Part shown: positions 1-8,627 of the stretch, in pieces
How positions within the stretch are numbered: the first letter of the stretch is position 1
Layout of the letters: each line of letters begins with the position of its first letter
From: AP-15 sp963762575
Lineage (GTDB): Bacteria > Pseudomonadota > Alphaproteobacteria > ATCC43930 > CGMCC-115725
Length of the DNA stretch: 64,000 nt
Reading direction: 5' to 3'
Assembly: GCA_963762575.1 (NCBI GenBank)
Contig: CAVXLL010000002.1
Location: forward strand, 186,001 to 250,000
Notes under the pieces: model-generated
Database searches by the model: none
Told to the model about the DNA's origin: nothing
Seen by the model: only the letters and a program-made list of their open reading frames with translations
Made by a program: the position numbers and the translations under genes

Positions 1-122
1 GCCAGCGCGCCGGTAAACGTCCACATAAAGGATACTCTTTGATTGCCGTTTCGGGTGAAAAGACGATAGTAATAATCGTTCGCATCTGTCAAGCGAATTG
101 ATGGTAAACCCCTAAAAGATAA

Positions 123-2450
123 TCAAAATGTCACACGGATGCCGACTGTGCCGGCGATCGGAACGCCCGGGCTGTAGCTGCGCGGGTTGGTGGCGCCCGG
201 CGCCTGAGCAATGAACACCGAGGAAGTCGGCGAAAAAGTGCCGAAGGTGTAGTATTTCGTGTTGAATGCGTTTTCGATCAGCCCGAAGAACTGGAGATTT
301 TTGGTGATCTGATAACTCGTGTGGAGGTTCAACACAAAATAGGGCTGGGTCTTCAGGTTCAGGTTGGCTTCATCGCCGAACAAGTATTGCCCGCTCGCCG
401 CGATCCCTGTTCCGCCGACCGTCCAGGCATCGGTCATCTTGTAATCGATGCCGAGCTTGCCGAGATTGGCCGGGATCCCTGGAAGGTGATTGCCCGGCTG
501 AACCTGGATGTTGCCGTTGGCGTCTGCACCGGGGTTGTTCTCGCTGGATTCCGTGAAGCCGCTCTGGAAAGTAGCGCCGATATAAGAATAGGCGATCCAG
601 GCGAGCAGGCGGGCGGTCTTGAGCTGGGCGCTGACATCGACCCCTTGGCGAAGCGTCGTCCCGACATTCTGAAAGAACGCCCGGCCCTGGATCGGGCTAT
701 TCACGAACAGGATATCGTTGTTCAAGGTACTGCGATAATAGGCAATGTTCGAGGACAGGTTCGCGCCCTCGAAGGGCTGGAGCTGGCTGCGCAGTCCAGC
801 TTCGATCGTGTGCGACACGACTTGCTGCAAATTCGGGTCGCCAGTGAAGAAATTCGCAAGGCTGCAGGGGCTCGCGGCACTCGCGCAGGTCAGCTCTGCC
901 GGGGTTGGCGCCCGATTGGCGTCCGCGTAGCTGGCGTAGACTGTAAGACCGGGAAGAACCTTGTAGGTCAATCCGCCAGCCGGGTTGAAGCGGCTGTAAG
1001 TGTGATTCCCGGTCAGCGCGCTGCCCAGCTGATCGTTCAGATCGATTTGGGCCAGGTTGAAGCGCCCGGCCACGTTACCTGAAAGTTGCGAGGTGAAATC
1101 GACGGTATCGGTGAAGAACGCGCCGTAATAGGCGTCGGAGATCCCGACGCGCACCGGCGCGATTGAACCGTCGGCCTGATCGATGGTGATCCCGGGTCCA
1201 GCGAAAACGCGATCGGATAGAGATAATCCGCCGATTTGAGTGCTCGCGCTGAACAGGGTCTGCGCGCCGTCGAAGCTGAAGCCCGCGATCAGCTGGTTGG
1301 GATGACCGAAAAGCTCGTCACGGTTGGTAACCTGAAGCGAGGCGCCATAGCCATTAGTATTGGTCGATTGCTGATCGAGGTCGGAATAAGGGCCGCCATT
1401 GAGAAAATCGGGGATCGGGTTGCCGTTGCGATCGGTCCCGAAGACCCCGGGCGCCTCGCATAGAAAGCCGGAGCCGTCATTGCACGGTGATAGATCCGGA
1501 ACATTGCCATTGTAGACCTTCTGCAAGAGATAGGTGTAGTAGGCCAGCCCTTGCAGCGAGGTTGTATCATTAATATCGTACGATCCCGTCAGATTGACTT
1601 GCGCATATTTGTTGGTGATCAGATTTGGGGCGGTGAACTGCGCAGCCGGATCGAGCGCCAACAGCTGGACCGGTGAGGTCCCCGGGCCGTTGAGCCGCGT
1701 CTGTGCCGCAGTGACATTGACATGGACTTCGCCACCATTGCCGCGCCAGCCGAGATCGCCATAAAAATTGCCGAGATTGGAGGATTGCAGATCGCGCCAG
1801 CCGCCTTCGTGCAAGCCGGTGACTGCGACGTAAGCCGCGGTGTTGTCGCTCTGGATGCCGTATTGCAGGTTTCCCTGGTAGTGCTGGAACGAGCCGCCGA
1901 GCAGGTCGACCTCGCCTCCTTGATAGGTGAACCCGTTTTTCATCCGCACCGACAATGCACCGCCCAGTGCGTTCAGACCGAAGACGGGGTTGGAGCCGAC
2001 GAGGTCCATGCGGTCGATCGCGAGGTCGGGGATCAGGTCCCAATTGACGGTGTCGCCGAACGGCTGATTGAAGCGGACGCCGTTCACATAGACCGCCAGG
2101 CCTTGCGGATTGCCTTGCAAGGGGGAGGCGAGAAAACCGTGATAGACGAGGTTCGGCTGAAACGGATTGCCAGCGGCGGCATCGAGCGTGACGCCCGGCA
2201 CGTTCTCGTTGAGCGCGCGCAATGCTTGCGGGTAGCCGTTCCGGCTGATGTCCTGGTCGGTCAGCACCTGGGTCTCGGCCAGCACCTTGTCGCGATCGAC
2301 CCCGGACCCGAGCAGTGGCGTAGCGCCGACCACCTCGACGCTGGGCAGGATCAAAGAGGGCGCTTCGGAGGGTTGTTGCGCCGCCGCGGCGGCAGACAAC
2401 AGAACCATTGCCGAGCCGAGCGCCAGCAAGACGCGCCTGAGGTCGGGCAT
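123..2450 (-). CDS. TonB-dependent outer-membrane receptor
   Basis: 775-residue protein with a clear signal peptide: a basic start, a hydrophobic stretch, then AAAAAQQ. A TonB-box-like LPSVEVVGA lies at about residues 36-44, followed by a plug domain (about 60-170, with NENVPGV and FNQPFGDTVNWDLIPD) and a long beta-barrel ending in aromatic residues (GIRVTF). Such receptors import scarce ligands across the outer membrane using TonB-ExbBD energy. The ligand cannot be read from the sequence. The gene is divergent from a two-component system and near the pqq operon, so PQQ, a metal chelate or a lanthanide complex are possible; this is inference from context. The 122 bp before its 3' end hold no gene I can see. 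Confidence 0.9.
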   Translation of the reverse strand: MPDLRRVLLALGSAMVLLSAAAAAQQPSEAPSLILPSVEVVGATPLLGSGVDRDKVLAETQVLTDQDISRNGYPQALRALNENVPGVTLDAAAGNPFQPNLVYHGFLASPLQGNPQGLAVYVNGVRFNQPFGDTVNWDLIPDLAIDRMDLVGSNPVFGLNALGGALSVRMKNGFTYQGGEVDLLGGSFQHYQGNLQYGIQSDNTAAYVAVTGLHEGGWRDLQSSNLGNFYGDLGWRGNGGEVHVNVTAAQTRLNGPGTSPVQLLALDPAAQFTAPNLITNKYAQVNLTGSYDINDTTSLQGLAYYTYLLQKVYNGNVPDLSPCNDGSGFLCEAPGVFGTDRNGNPIPDFLNGGPYSDLDQQSTNTNGYGASLQVTNRDELFGHPNQLIAGFSFDGAQTLFSASTQIGGLSLSDRVFAGPGITIDQADGSIAPVRVGISDAYYGAFFTDTVDFTSQLSGNVAGRFNLAQIDLNDQLGSALTGNHTYSRFNPAGGLTYKVLPGLTVYASYADANRAPTPAELTCASAASPCSLANFFTGDPNLQQVVSHTIEAGLRSQLQPFEGANLSSNIAYYRSTLNNDILFVNSPIQGRAFFQNVGTTLRQGVDVSAQLKTARLLAWIAYSYIGATFQSGFTESSENNPGADANGNIQVQPGNHLPGIPANLGKLGIDYKMTDAWTVGGTGIAASGQYLFGDEANLNLKTQPYFVLNLHTSYQITKNLQFFGLIENAFNTKYYTFGTFSPTSSVFIAQAPGATNPRSYSPGVPIAGTVGIRVTF

Positions 2451-2635
2451 TCCTTAGCTCATCGGCTCGTCCTGTACGAAACCATTAAGCCAGACAACAC
2501 GGTGCCGCGCTTTCCCGATTTGCACGGCAATTCTTCCCGATCAACCTGGCAAAACTTTCCGCGGGAACCGGTATCCATCGATATCCGGTAGTGGCATCCT
2601 GCGGGGATCGTAGGTTTAGCGCTCGGCGGGAGCCC

Positions 2636-3994
2636 ATGTCGCTCCGTTTCCGTCTGATCGTCCTGGTTTGCGCCGTGCTGCTGATCAGTCTCGCTCTGGA
2701 TGGGGTGATCGCCTATTCCAATGCTTCGCGCTCCGTTCGTACCGAAATGCGAGCAGCCTTTCTGGTCGGGCGGCAGACGATCGAGAGCACGATCGATCGG
2801 CTTCAGAACGCCCGAGACCCGTCGCGCGATCTCGACGAGTTGGTGGCGTCCTTCCAGGGCAATCGTCACCTGCGGGTCCGGCACGCTGGCGAGACGCCGG
2901 CCATCGCCACGCCCTTCATGGAGAAATCGAAATTCGGCCGCCCGCCGGCATGGTTTGTGCGTCTCATCGGAGTTTCGCCCGAGACCGCGCAAATCCCTAT
3001 TGCCGTCGCCGACCGCGGTTACGGCACGATCGTGATCGCGACCGATCCGTACAACGAAACCCTAGAAGTCTGGAACGAGTTCGCCGAGAGCCTTGCGACA
3101 CTTGCCGTGTTCGGCGGTCTCACGATCCTGCTCATTTATATTTTTATCGGCCGCACTTTGCGGCCACTCGACCGCTTGGCCGCTGCGCTGGAGGAGGTCG
3201 GCGACGGCCATTACCGTATCCGGATCGGCGGCCGGCTGGCGCCGGACCTGGCGCGGTTGCGCGACAGTTTCAATCGGATGGCGACGCGGCTGGCGGAAAC
3301 CGCCGCCGAGAACTGCCGTCTGAACGAACGGCTGCTGACGTTGCAGGAGGAGGAGCGCAGCGAGCTCGCCCGCGACCTTCACGATGAGGTAAGCCCCTAT
3401 CTGTTCGCGATCAACGCAGACGCGGCCACTGCCTCCCGGCTGATAGCGAATGGCCGCGCGGGCGACGCCGTCCTCCATGTCGGGTCGATCGTCGAGGCCG
3501 TTCGCCACATGCAAAGGCAGGTCAGACGCATGCTCGGCCGGTTGCGCCCGATCGGGCTCGCCGAATTCGGCGTGCGGGAGGCTATCGAGAATTTGGTCGC
3601 GTTCTGGCGCCGCCGCCGTCCCGAGATCCGTTACGAGGTGGCGATCTCGGCCGAATGCGAGGATCTCGTGGATGGCGTCGGCACCGCGATCTGCCGTATC
3701 GTCCAGGAGGCTCTAAGCAACGCCCTGCGCCATGCCGAGCCGAAGCGCGTTGTCATATCGATCGAGAGTGGTCGCGACGAGATCAGGCTCTCCGTCGCGG
3801 ATGATGGCCGGGGAATGCGCGACTCGGACAAATTGGGTTACGGCCTAATTGGCATAAGTGAGCGCGTCAGCGCAGTTGGCGGACGCTTGAGCATTTCGAA
3901 CAGATCCGAGGAAGGCTTCGCAGTGGTCGCGGTGCTGCCCTATCCGCAGGCGTCGGACCCGTTATCCTCCTCGGTGCAGTCGGCCGAGCCGTGA
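2636..3994 (+). CDS. Membrane sensor histidine kinase, NarL/HisKA_3 type
   Basis: 452 residues from the ATG at 2636, chosen because the protein then opens directly with a transmembrane helix (residues 6-27); an in-frame start lies 45 bp upstream. A periplasmic sensing segment of about 130 residues follows, then a second helix (about 157-177), a HAMP region and a HisKA_3 dimerisation helix with ELARDLHDEVSP, whose His is the predicted phosphorylation site. The ATPase domain shows the N box (EALSNALRHA) and G boxes (DDGRGM, GLIGI). Its stop overlaps the GTG start of the response regulator by 4 bp, so the pair is translationally coupled. In methylotrophs and ethanol oxidisers, kinases of this class next to pqq genes control quinoprotein dehydrogenases. 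That role is inferred here. Confidence 0.9.
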   Translation: MSLRFRLIVLVCAVLLISLALDGVIAYSNASRSVRTEMRAAFLVGRQTIESTIDRLQNARDPSRDLDELVASFQGNRHLRVRHAGETPAIATPFMEKSKFGRPPAWFVRLIGVSPETAQIPIAVADRGYGTIVIATDPYNETLEVWNEFAESLATLAVFGGLTILLIYIFIGRTLRPLDRLAAALEEVGDGHYRIRIGGRLAPDLARLRDSFNRMATRLAETAAENCRLNERLLTLQEEERSELARDLHDEVSPYLFAINADAATASRLIANGRAGDAVLHVGSIVEAVRHMQRQVRRMLGRLRPIGLAEFGVREAIENLVAFWRRRRPEIRYEVAISAECEDLVDGVGTAICRIVQEALSNALRHAEPKRVVISIESGRDEIRLSVADDGRGMRDSDKLGYGLIGISERVSAVGGRLSISNRSEEGFAVVAVLPYPQASDPLSSSVQSAEP

Positions 3995-4641
3995 AGATTC
4001 TGATCGTCGACGATCACCCGATAGTCCGGGCCGGATTGCGACGATTGCTCGCCGCCGAGCCGGCAGCGGAGGTTGGCGAGGCGGCGAGCGGAAAAGAGGC
4101 GCTGAGCGCTTTCCGGGGAGGGCGCCCCGACCTCGTCATCCTCGATCTGAACTTGCCCGATATTGGCGGTCTCGAGATCATTGCGCGCCTGAAGATCATT
4201 GATCCCGAAGCGCGTATTCTGGTCCTCAGCATGCACGACGACTACATCCACGTGACGCGCGCGCTGCAGGCGGGGGCAGCGGGCTATGTCAGCAAGAACA
4301 TTCCGGCGGACGAGCTTCTCGACGCGATCAGACGCGTCGCGGGCGGTCGCACCTATGTCGAACGCGAGATTGCCGAAGAGCTCGTGTTCTCGGGTATCCG
4401 AACCCAACCGCACGCACTCGAAGATCTCTCCTCGCGCGATCTCGAAATCCTGCGTCTGCTGACGAAAGGCCGCAACCTCGCCCAAATCGCCGACACGCTC
4501 GGCATCGGCTACAAGACCGCTGCGAACAACTGCAGCCAAATCAAAGCCAAACTGCGGGCCGAGAGTACCGCCGATCTGATCCGCATTGCCATTCAGCACG
4601 GCCTCGCCGATCCCGATGCCGGCCCTTCCGTCGTCCGCTGA
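3991..4641 (+). CDS. LuxR/NarL-family response regulator
   Basis: 216 residues starting at a GTG inside the kinase stop codon. The receiver domain (about 1-120) opens MKILIVDDHPIVRAGLRR, with the phospho-acceptor Asp in LVILDLNLP at about residue 51 and the conserved Lys in SKNIPADELL. The C-terminal LuxR helix-turn-helix (about 147-205) contains LSSRDLEILRLLTKGRN and IADTLGIGYKTAANN. It should bind DNA when phosphorylated by the upstream kinase. Likely targets are the nearby pqq operon and/or the divergent receptor gene, by analogy with FlhSR- and ErbR-type systems; no binding site was identified. It is convergent with the ThuA-like gene, 14 bp away. Confidence 0.92.
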   Translation: MKILIVDDHPIVRAGLRRLLAAEPAAEVGEAASGKEALSAFRGGRPDLVILDLNLPDIGGLEIIARLKIIDPEARILVLSMHDDYIHVTRALQAGAAGYVSKNIPADELLDAIRRVAGGRTYVEREIAEELVFSGIRTQPHALEDLSSRDLEILRLLTKGRNLAQIADTLGIGYKTAANNCSQIKAKLRAESTADLIRIAIQHGLADPDAGPSVVR

Positions 4642-4655
4642 TCCTCCCCCGCCAG

Positions 4656-5312
4656 TCAGCCCCCACAGGAACCGGCGACACCCGCAGCACTTTCTATCCC
4701 GCCCAGCAGGTGAAGTCGAAACAGCGGCTCGTCATAGGATTCCTTGGTGTGGCCCATCGCGGTATACCAGCTGCGGCCACCATCGATCATTTGGCACCAG
4801 GTGATCGGGTGATCGGCGCCCATTGCGCCGCCGGAATAGGTCGCCTCGTCGAGGGTCGCCAGGACCTGCACCGCGCCGCGCGGATTGCTGCGGAAATTAT
4901 ACCATTCGTCGGTGCGTTCCCACGCGGCGGGAAGGCCTTTCGTCGAGGGATGGTCGGAATCTGCGATGTGGACCGTCGCCCGTTGAATCTGAGGATGGCT
5001 CGCGAACCAGGTGCCGACGAGCCGGCCGTACCACGGCCATCCATACTCGGTGTCGCTCGCCGAGTGGATACCGACAAAGCCGCCGCCGGATCGGATGTAT
5101 CGCTCAAAGGCGGCCTTCCCGCCCGCATCGAGGAGGTCTCCGGTCGTGTTGAGGAATACGACGACCTTGTATCGAGCCAGGACCGCCTCGCTGAATCGCG
5201 CGGCGTCCTCAGTGTTGTCCACCGCGAACCCATGCTCGGCCCCCAAGGCCTCGATGCAGACACATGCCGAGATGCCGGTGAGAACAAAAGCTATTGCGCA
5301 GGCGCAGGGCAA
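4656..5312 (-). CDS. ThuA-like domain protein, N-terminally shortened
   Basis: 218 residues. The body matches the ThuA (trehalose utilisation-like) class I glutamine-amidotransferase-like fold: VVFLNTTGDLLD, GGGFVGIHSASDTEYGWPWY, DHPSTKGLP, DEWYNF, and a C-terminal GRSWYTAMGHTKESYDEP. Family members normally start with a beta strand and a TxGFRH-type segment before the ALGAEHGFAVD region. Here that part is replaced by a hydrophobic, Cys-rich leader with a TTG start, and no ATG or GTG is available before the upstream in-frame stop. The 5' end therefore looks rebuilt or truncated, and the region upstream is shared with the pqqA promoter on the other strand. Function is unknown, and it may be non-functional. 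Confidence 0.65.
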   Translation of the reverse strand: MPCACAIAFVLTGISACVCIEALGAEHGFAVDNTEDAARFSEAVLARYKVVVFLNTTGDLLDAGGKAAFERYIRSGGGFVGIHSASDTEYGWPWYGRLVGTWFASHPQIQRATVHIADSDHPSTKGLPAAWERTDEWYNFRSNPRGAVQVLATLDEATYSGGAMGADHPITWCQMIDGGRSWYTAMGHTKESYDEPLFRLHLLGGIESAAGVAGSCGG

Positions 5313-5331
5313 TAAGCGCCGAGGCTCTTGG

Positions 5332-5360
5332 TTGACAGAGTTCGGCTGTAACCCTACTTT
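5332..5360 (+). promoter_or_regulatory. Predicted sigma70-like promoter of the pqq operon
   Basis: TTGACA at 5332-5337 (perfect -35), a 17-bp spacer, and TACTTT at 5355-5360 (-10, three of six consensus bases). The predicted start near 5367 gives a leader of about 29 nt before the pqqA ATG at 5396, with GCGAAGGA as a possible ribosome-binding sequence. Confidence 0.55.
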
Positions 5361-5395
5361 GCGACCGGCAAGAATTCAGAGCGAAGGAATTAGCC

Positions 5396-5476
5396 ATGAA
5401 GTGGAAGACGCCGGTCATCATCGAAATCGCGGTCGGGCTGGAGATCAACGCTTACGCCTGCGCCGAGGTCAAGTAG
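5396..5476 (+). CDS. pqqA: PQQ precursor peptide PqqA
   Basis: 26-codon gene starting MKWKTPVIIEIAVG. It carries the defining Glu16-x3-Tyr20 pair (EINAY), the two residues that PqqE cross-links to form the PQQ skeleton. Length and the KW-P start fit the alphaproteobacterial family. It lies 43 bp upstream of pqqB behind a good promoter and a purine-rich ribosome-binding region. The remaining residues are removed by proteolysis. No pqqF/pqqG-type protease gene is in the window, so processing must use an enzyme encoded elsewhere. Confidence 0.95.
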   Translation: MKWKTPVIIEIAVGLEINAYACAEVK

Positions 5477-5519
5477 GGTCCTCGTTTTTTGACGCCGGTG
5501 GGATCCGGCGAGACGACCG

Positions 5520-6437
5520 ATGCTCGAAGCGGTTGTCCTCGGGTCTGCCGCCGGCGGGGGTTTCCCGCAGTGGAACTCGAACGCGCCGCCATGCTGCCGG
5601 GCGCGACGGGGGGACGTGGCTGCGATTCCGCGCACGCAGGCGTCGCTTGCGGTCTCGGCTAACCGGCGCGACTGGTTCATCCTGAACGCCTCGCCCGATT
5701 TGCGGCTGCAGATCGAGGCTACTCCTGCGCTCCATCCCCGGGAAGGGCTGAGGTCATCGCCGGTCGCCGGAGTGGTGGTGACCGGTGGCGACGTTGACGC
5801 CATTGCCGGATTGCTTCATCTACGCGAGCGGCATCGGTTTTCGGTTTATGCCCCGGCCCGGGTTCTCGATGTGATCGCGGCGAACCCGATATTCCATGTC
5901 CTCGCTCCGGATTGCGTGGAGCGGGTCGAATTGCCTCTCGATCGGCGGATCGACCTCGCGGGAGCCACCGGTCCTTCGGGAATAGCGGTTATCGCGTTTG
6001 CCGTGCCGGCGAAAGTCCCGCTCTATCTCGAAATAGCCGGACAAGATCCAGGAATTGCAGAAGAGGGAGATGCGGTGGCTCTCCAGATCGTCGACAGCGC
6101 GACTGGGAAATCCATCTTTTTCATACCCGGTTGTGCGGCAATGACCGAGCGGTTGCGCCGCCGCCTGACCGGGGGCGAGCTGGTGTTCTTCGACGGGACC
6201 CTGTGGCGCGACGACGAGATGATCCGACTCGGCGTCGGCAACAAGACCGGCCGGCGAATGGGACATATCAGCATGAGCGGCGACGACGGTGCGATCGCCG
6301 CGTTCCGCGATCTGGGCGTGAAGCGCCGCATCTTCGTCCACATCAACAACTCGAACCCGGTCTTGCTCGACGATTCGCCGAACGGCAGGCCGCCGAAGCC
6401 GCCGGCTGGGAGATCGCCTATGACGGAATGGAGGTGA
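5520..6437 (+). CDS. pqqB: PQQ biosynthesis protein PqqB, C-terminus frameshifted
   Basis: Metallo-beta-lactamase-fold protein of the PQQ pathway, opening LEAVVLGSAAGGGFPQWN with SPDLRLQIEAT and VVVTGGDVDAIAGL, in which family members have a similar metal-site segment. The family C-terminus (a segment after LLDDSP with AAEAAGWE and AYDGMEV) is present in the DNA but in the next frame. Adding one G between 6380 and 6381 restores it and moves the stop to 6443-6445, giving 308 residues and a 4-bp overlap with the pqqC GTG, as seen at the pqqC/D and D/E junctions. As written, the last 18 or so residues are aberrant. This is either a real mutation or a consensus error. PqqB is thought to act as a hydroxylase or oxidase on the cross-linked intermediate. 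Confidence 0.9.
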   Translation: MLEAVVLGSAAGGGFPQWNSNAPPCCRARRGDVAAIPRTQASLAVSANRRDWFILNASPDLRLQIEATPALHPREGLRSSPVAGVVVTGGDVDAIAGLLHLRERHRFSVYAPARVLDVIAANPIFHVLAPDCVERVELPLDRRIDLAGATGPSGIAVIAFAVPAKVPLYLEIAGQDPGIAEEGDAVALQIVDSATGKSIFFIPGCAAMTERLRRRLTGGELVFFDGTLWRDDEMIRLGVGNKTGRRMGHISMSGDDGAIAAFRDLGVKRRIFVHINNSNPVLLDDSPNGRPPKPPAGRSPMTEWR

Positions 6438-6441
6438 GGCT

Positions 6442-7185
6442 GTGAGCGCGGCCATGCTTTCCGGCGCGGAGCTCGAAAATGCCCTGCGGCGGATCGGTGA
6501 TGAGCGTTACCATCATCGCCATCCGTTTCATCACCTGATGCGCGACGGCAAGCTCAATCGCGGCCAGGTCCAGGCTTGGGCGCTCAACCGGTATTATTAT
6601 CAGGCCCGCATACCCGCGAAGGATGCCTATCTGATCGCCAGGCTGCCGACGCCGGCGCTGCGCCGCGAATGGCGGCGGCGCATCATCGATCATGACGGCG
6701 AGAGCGAAGACACCGGGGGGATCGCGCGCTGGCTCAGGCTGACCGATGGGCTCGGACTCGATCGCAATTATGTGATCTCGACCAGGGGGCTCTTGCCGGC
6801 GACGCGCTTCGCGGTCGATGCCTATGTCAATCTTGTCCGCGACCGGTCGCTGCTCGAAGCCGTCGCCTCGTGCCTCACCGAGATGTTCTCGCCCGAGATC
6901 ATCGCTGAGCGGGTCGAGGGTCTGCTGAAGAACTATGATTTCATCGGCCGCGACACGCTCGCCTATTTCACGCCGCGGCTGACCCAGGCCCCGACCGACG
7001 TGGCTTTCGCCCTCGCCTACGTCAAAGAACACGCCGACACCGCCGAGAAGCAGGCGCTGGTGCTCGATACCTTGCGGTTCAAATGCGACGTGCTGTGGGC
7101 GCAGCTCGACGCCCTCTATTTCGCCTATGTCGAGCCGGGGCTGACCCCGCCGGGCGCCTTTGTGCCCGGGCGGACGGCTCAATGA
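6442..7185 (+). CDS. pqqC: Pyrroloquinoline-quinone synthase PqqC
   Basis: 247 residues, full length for the family. PqqC performs the last ring closure and eight-electron oxidation to PQQ using O2. Visible family blocks are RYHHRHPFHHLMRDG, QAWALNRYYYQARIPAKDA, IDHDGE, ELLxATRF-like LLPATRFAVDAYV, SLTEMFSP-like CLTEMFSPEIIAERV, and YFTPRL. The GTG at 6442 overlaps the repaired pqqB stop, and an ATG four codons in is an alternative start. The TGA overlaps the pqqD ATG by 4 bp, indicating coupled translation. Confidence 0.96.
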   Translation: MSAAMLSGAELENALRRIGDERYHHRHPFHHLMRDGKLNRGQVQAWALNRYYYQARIPAKDAYLIARLPTPALRREWRRRIIDHDGESEDTGGIARWLRLTDGLGLDRNYVISTRGLLPATRFAVDAYVNLVRDRSLLEAVASCLTEMFSPEIIAERVEGLLKNYDFIGRDTLAYFTPRLTQAPTDVAFALAYVKEHADTAEKQALVLDTLRFKCDVLWAQLDALYFAYVEPGLTPPGAFVPGRTAQ

Positions 7186-7475
7186 CCGGCGAGCCGCGCC
7201 TATCGGTCGAGGGCGACGCCGTACTGCGCTTTGCGCCACACACAAGATTCCGCTTTGACGAGGTTCGGCGGGCATGGATCGTGCTCGCGCCGGAGCGGCT
7301 CATGCTGCCCGACGAGCAGGCCGTTGAAATTCTGCAGCTGATCGACGGGAAGCGCGCCGTCGACGGCGTCATCGACGAACTCGCCGGTCGCTACGACGCG
7401 CCGCGCGATGTCATCGCCGTCGACGTCATCAAGATGCTGCAGGACCTCGTCGACAAAAAGGTGTTGTGCCGATGA
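7182..7475 (+). CDS. pqqD: PqqA-binding chaperone PqqD
   Basis: 97 residues from the ATG at 7182. Longer in-frame starts would run deep into pqqC. PqqD is the RiPP recognition element that binds PqqA and presents it to PqqE. It shows the family pattern FRFDEVRRAWIVLAPERL, then a winged-helix-like segment with the VxILxLIDG-type VEILQLIDGKR and DVIKMLQDLVDKKVL. It has ATGA overlaps at both ends. Confidence 0.95.
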   Translation: MTGEPRLSVEGDAVLRFAPHTRFRFDEVRRAWIVLAPERLMLPDEQAVEILQLIDGKRAVDGVIDELAGRYDAPRDVIAVDVIKMLQDLVDKKVLCR

Positions 7476-8596
7476 CGGCAGTCGACCCGCCGCTGGCCCT
7501 GCTCGCCGAGCTGACGCATCGCTGCCCGCTGCGCTGCCCCTATTGCTCGAACCCGCTCGAACTCTCGCGCGCCAGCGCCGAACTCGATACTGAAAGCTGG
7601 AAGCGGGTGCTCGGCGAAGCCGCGGCGCTCGGCGTTCTGCAGGTGCATTTCTCCGGGGGTGAGCCGCTCGTCCGGCGCGACCTTGCCGATCTCGTGCGGC
7701 ACGCGGCCGAGGTTGGGCTCTATGGCAATCTGATCACGTCCGGGATCAATCTCGATACCGGACGGCTGGCGGAACTGGTCGAGGCCGGGCTCGAGCACGT
7801 CCAGCTCAGTTTTCAGGATGCCGATACGGTCTCCGGCGACCGCATCGCCGGGCTCGCCGGGTCCCAGGAATCCAAACGGCGGGCGGCATGCCTCGTCCGC
7901 GAGGCCGGGCTGCCGTTGACGGTCAATGCGGTCGTACATCGGCAAAACCTCGATCGGCTCGGCGAGATGATCGAACTGGCCGTGGCGCTCGGCGCCGACC
8001 GGCTCGAAGTCGCTCACGTGCAGTATTACGGCTGGGCCTTGCGCAATCGGGCGGCATTGCTGCCGAGCCGGGACCAACTCGACGCCGCCACCGCCGCCGT
8101 CGAAGCCGCCCGCGCCCGCCTCGCCGGCGTCATGGTCATCGATTACGTGCTCCCCGACTATTACGCCCATCGGCCAAAGGCCTGCATGGGCGGCTGGGGC
8201 CGGCGATTTCTTAACGTGACCCCGGCGGGCAAGGTGCTGCCGTGCCACGCGGCGGAGACATTGACAGGCCTCGATTTTCCGACCGTAGCCGAAGCGAGCC
8301 TTGCCGACATTTGGTATAGCTCCCCCGCATTCGAACGGTTCCGCGGGACGGGCTGGATGCCGGAGCCCTGCCGCTCCTGCGAACGGAGCGAGATCGACTG
8401 GGGCGGCTGCCGCTGCCAGGCCTTTGCGTTGACCGGCGATGCCGCGCGCACCGACCCCGCCTGCGTATTGTCCCCGGACCACGAGCTGCTCGTCGGGGCC
8501 TGCGCGGAGGCGAACGAAGCCGCGCCTGAGTTTATCTACCGCCAGCATTCCGCTGCGTCGCGCCGATCGCCAGAGTTCGTTTCGTTACCGGCGTGA
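7472..8596 (+). CDS. pqqE: Radical SAM enzyme PqqE (PqqA cross-linking)
   Basis: 374 residues from the ATG at 7472, which overlaps the pqqD stop; a GTG two codons upstream is possible. The radical-SAM cluster motif CPLRCPYC (Cx3Cx2C) is at about residues 19-26, with GGEPL as the SAM-binding motif. The C-terminal SPASM region contributes further Cys ligands: KACMGGWG, VLPCHAAE, PCRSCE, GGCRCQ and DPAC. It forms the Glu-Tyr C-C bond in PqqA. It is the last pqq gene; no quinoprotein dehydrogenase follows. Confidence 0.96.
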   Translation: MTAVDPPLALLAELTHRCPLRCPYCSNPLELSRASAELDTESWKRVLGEAAALGVLQVHFSGGEPLVRRDLADLVRHAAEVGLYGNLITSGINLDTGRLAELVEAGLEHVQLSFQDADTVSGDRIAGLAGSQESKRRAACLVREAGLPLTVNAVVHRQNLDRLGEMIELAVALGADRLEVAHVQYYGWALRNRAALLPSRDQLDAATAAVEAARARLAGVMVIDYVLPDYYAHRPKACMGGWGRRFLNVTPAGKVLPCHAAETLTGLDFPTVAEASLADIWYSSPAFERFRGTGWMPEPCRSCERSEIDWGGCRCQAFALTGDAARTDPACVLSPDHELLVGACAEANEAAPEFIYRQHSAASRRSPEFVSLPA

Positions 8597-8627
8597 TGCC
8601 CTATGTGCGCGCTGGCCGCTCGGGTGA

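Noticed and set aside
1722..2591. 289-codon plus-strand frame opposite the TonB receptor
   Set aside because: Mirror frame of a receptor with a clear signal peptide and plug domain; no motif of its own.
7391..8548. 385-codon minus-strand frame opposite pqqE
   Set aside because: Antisense to a radical SAM gene with all cysteine motifs; no independent support.
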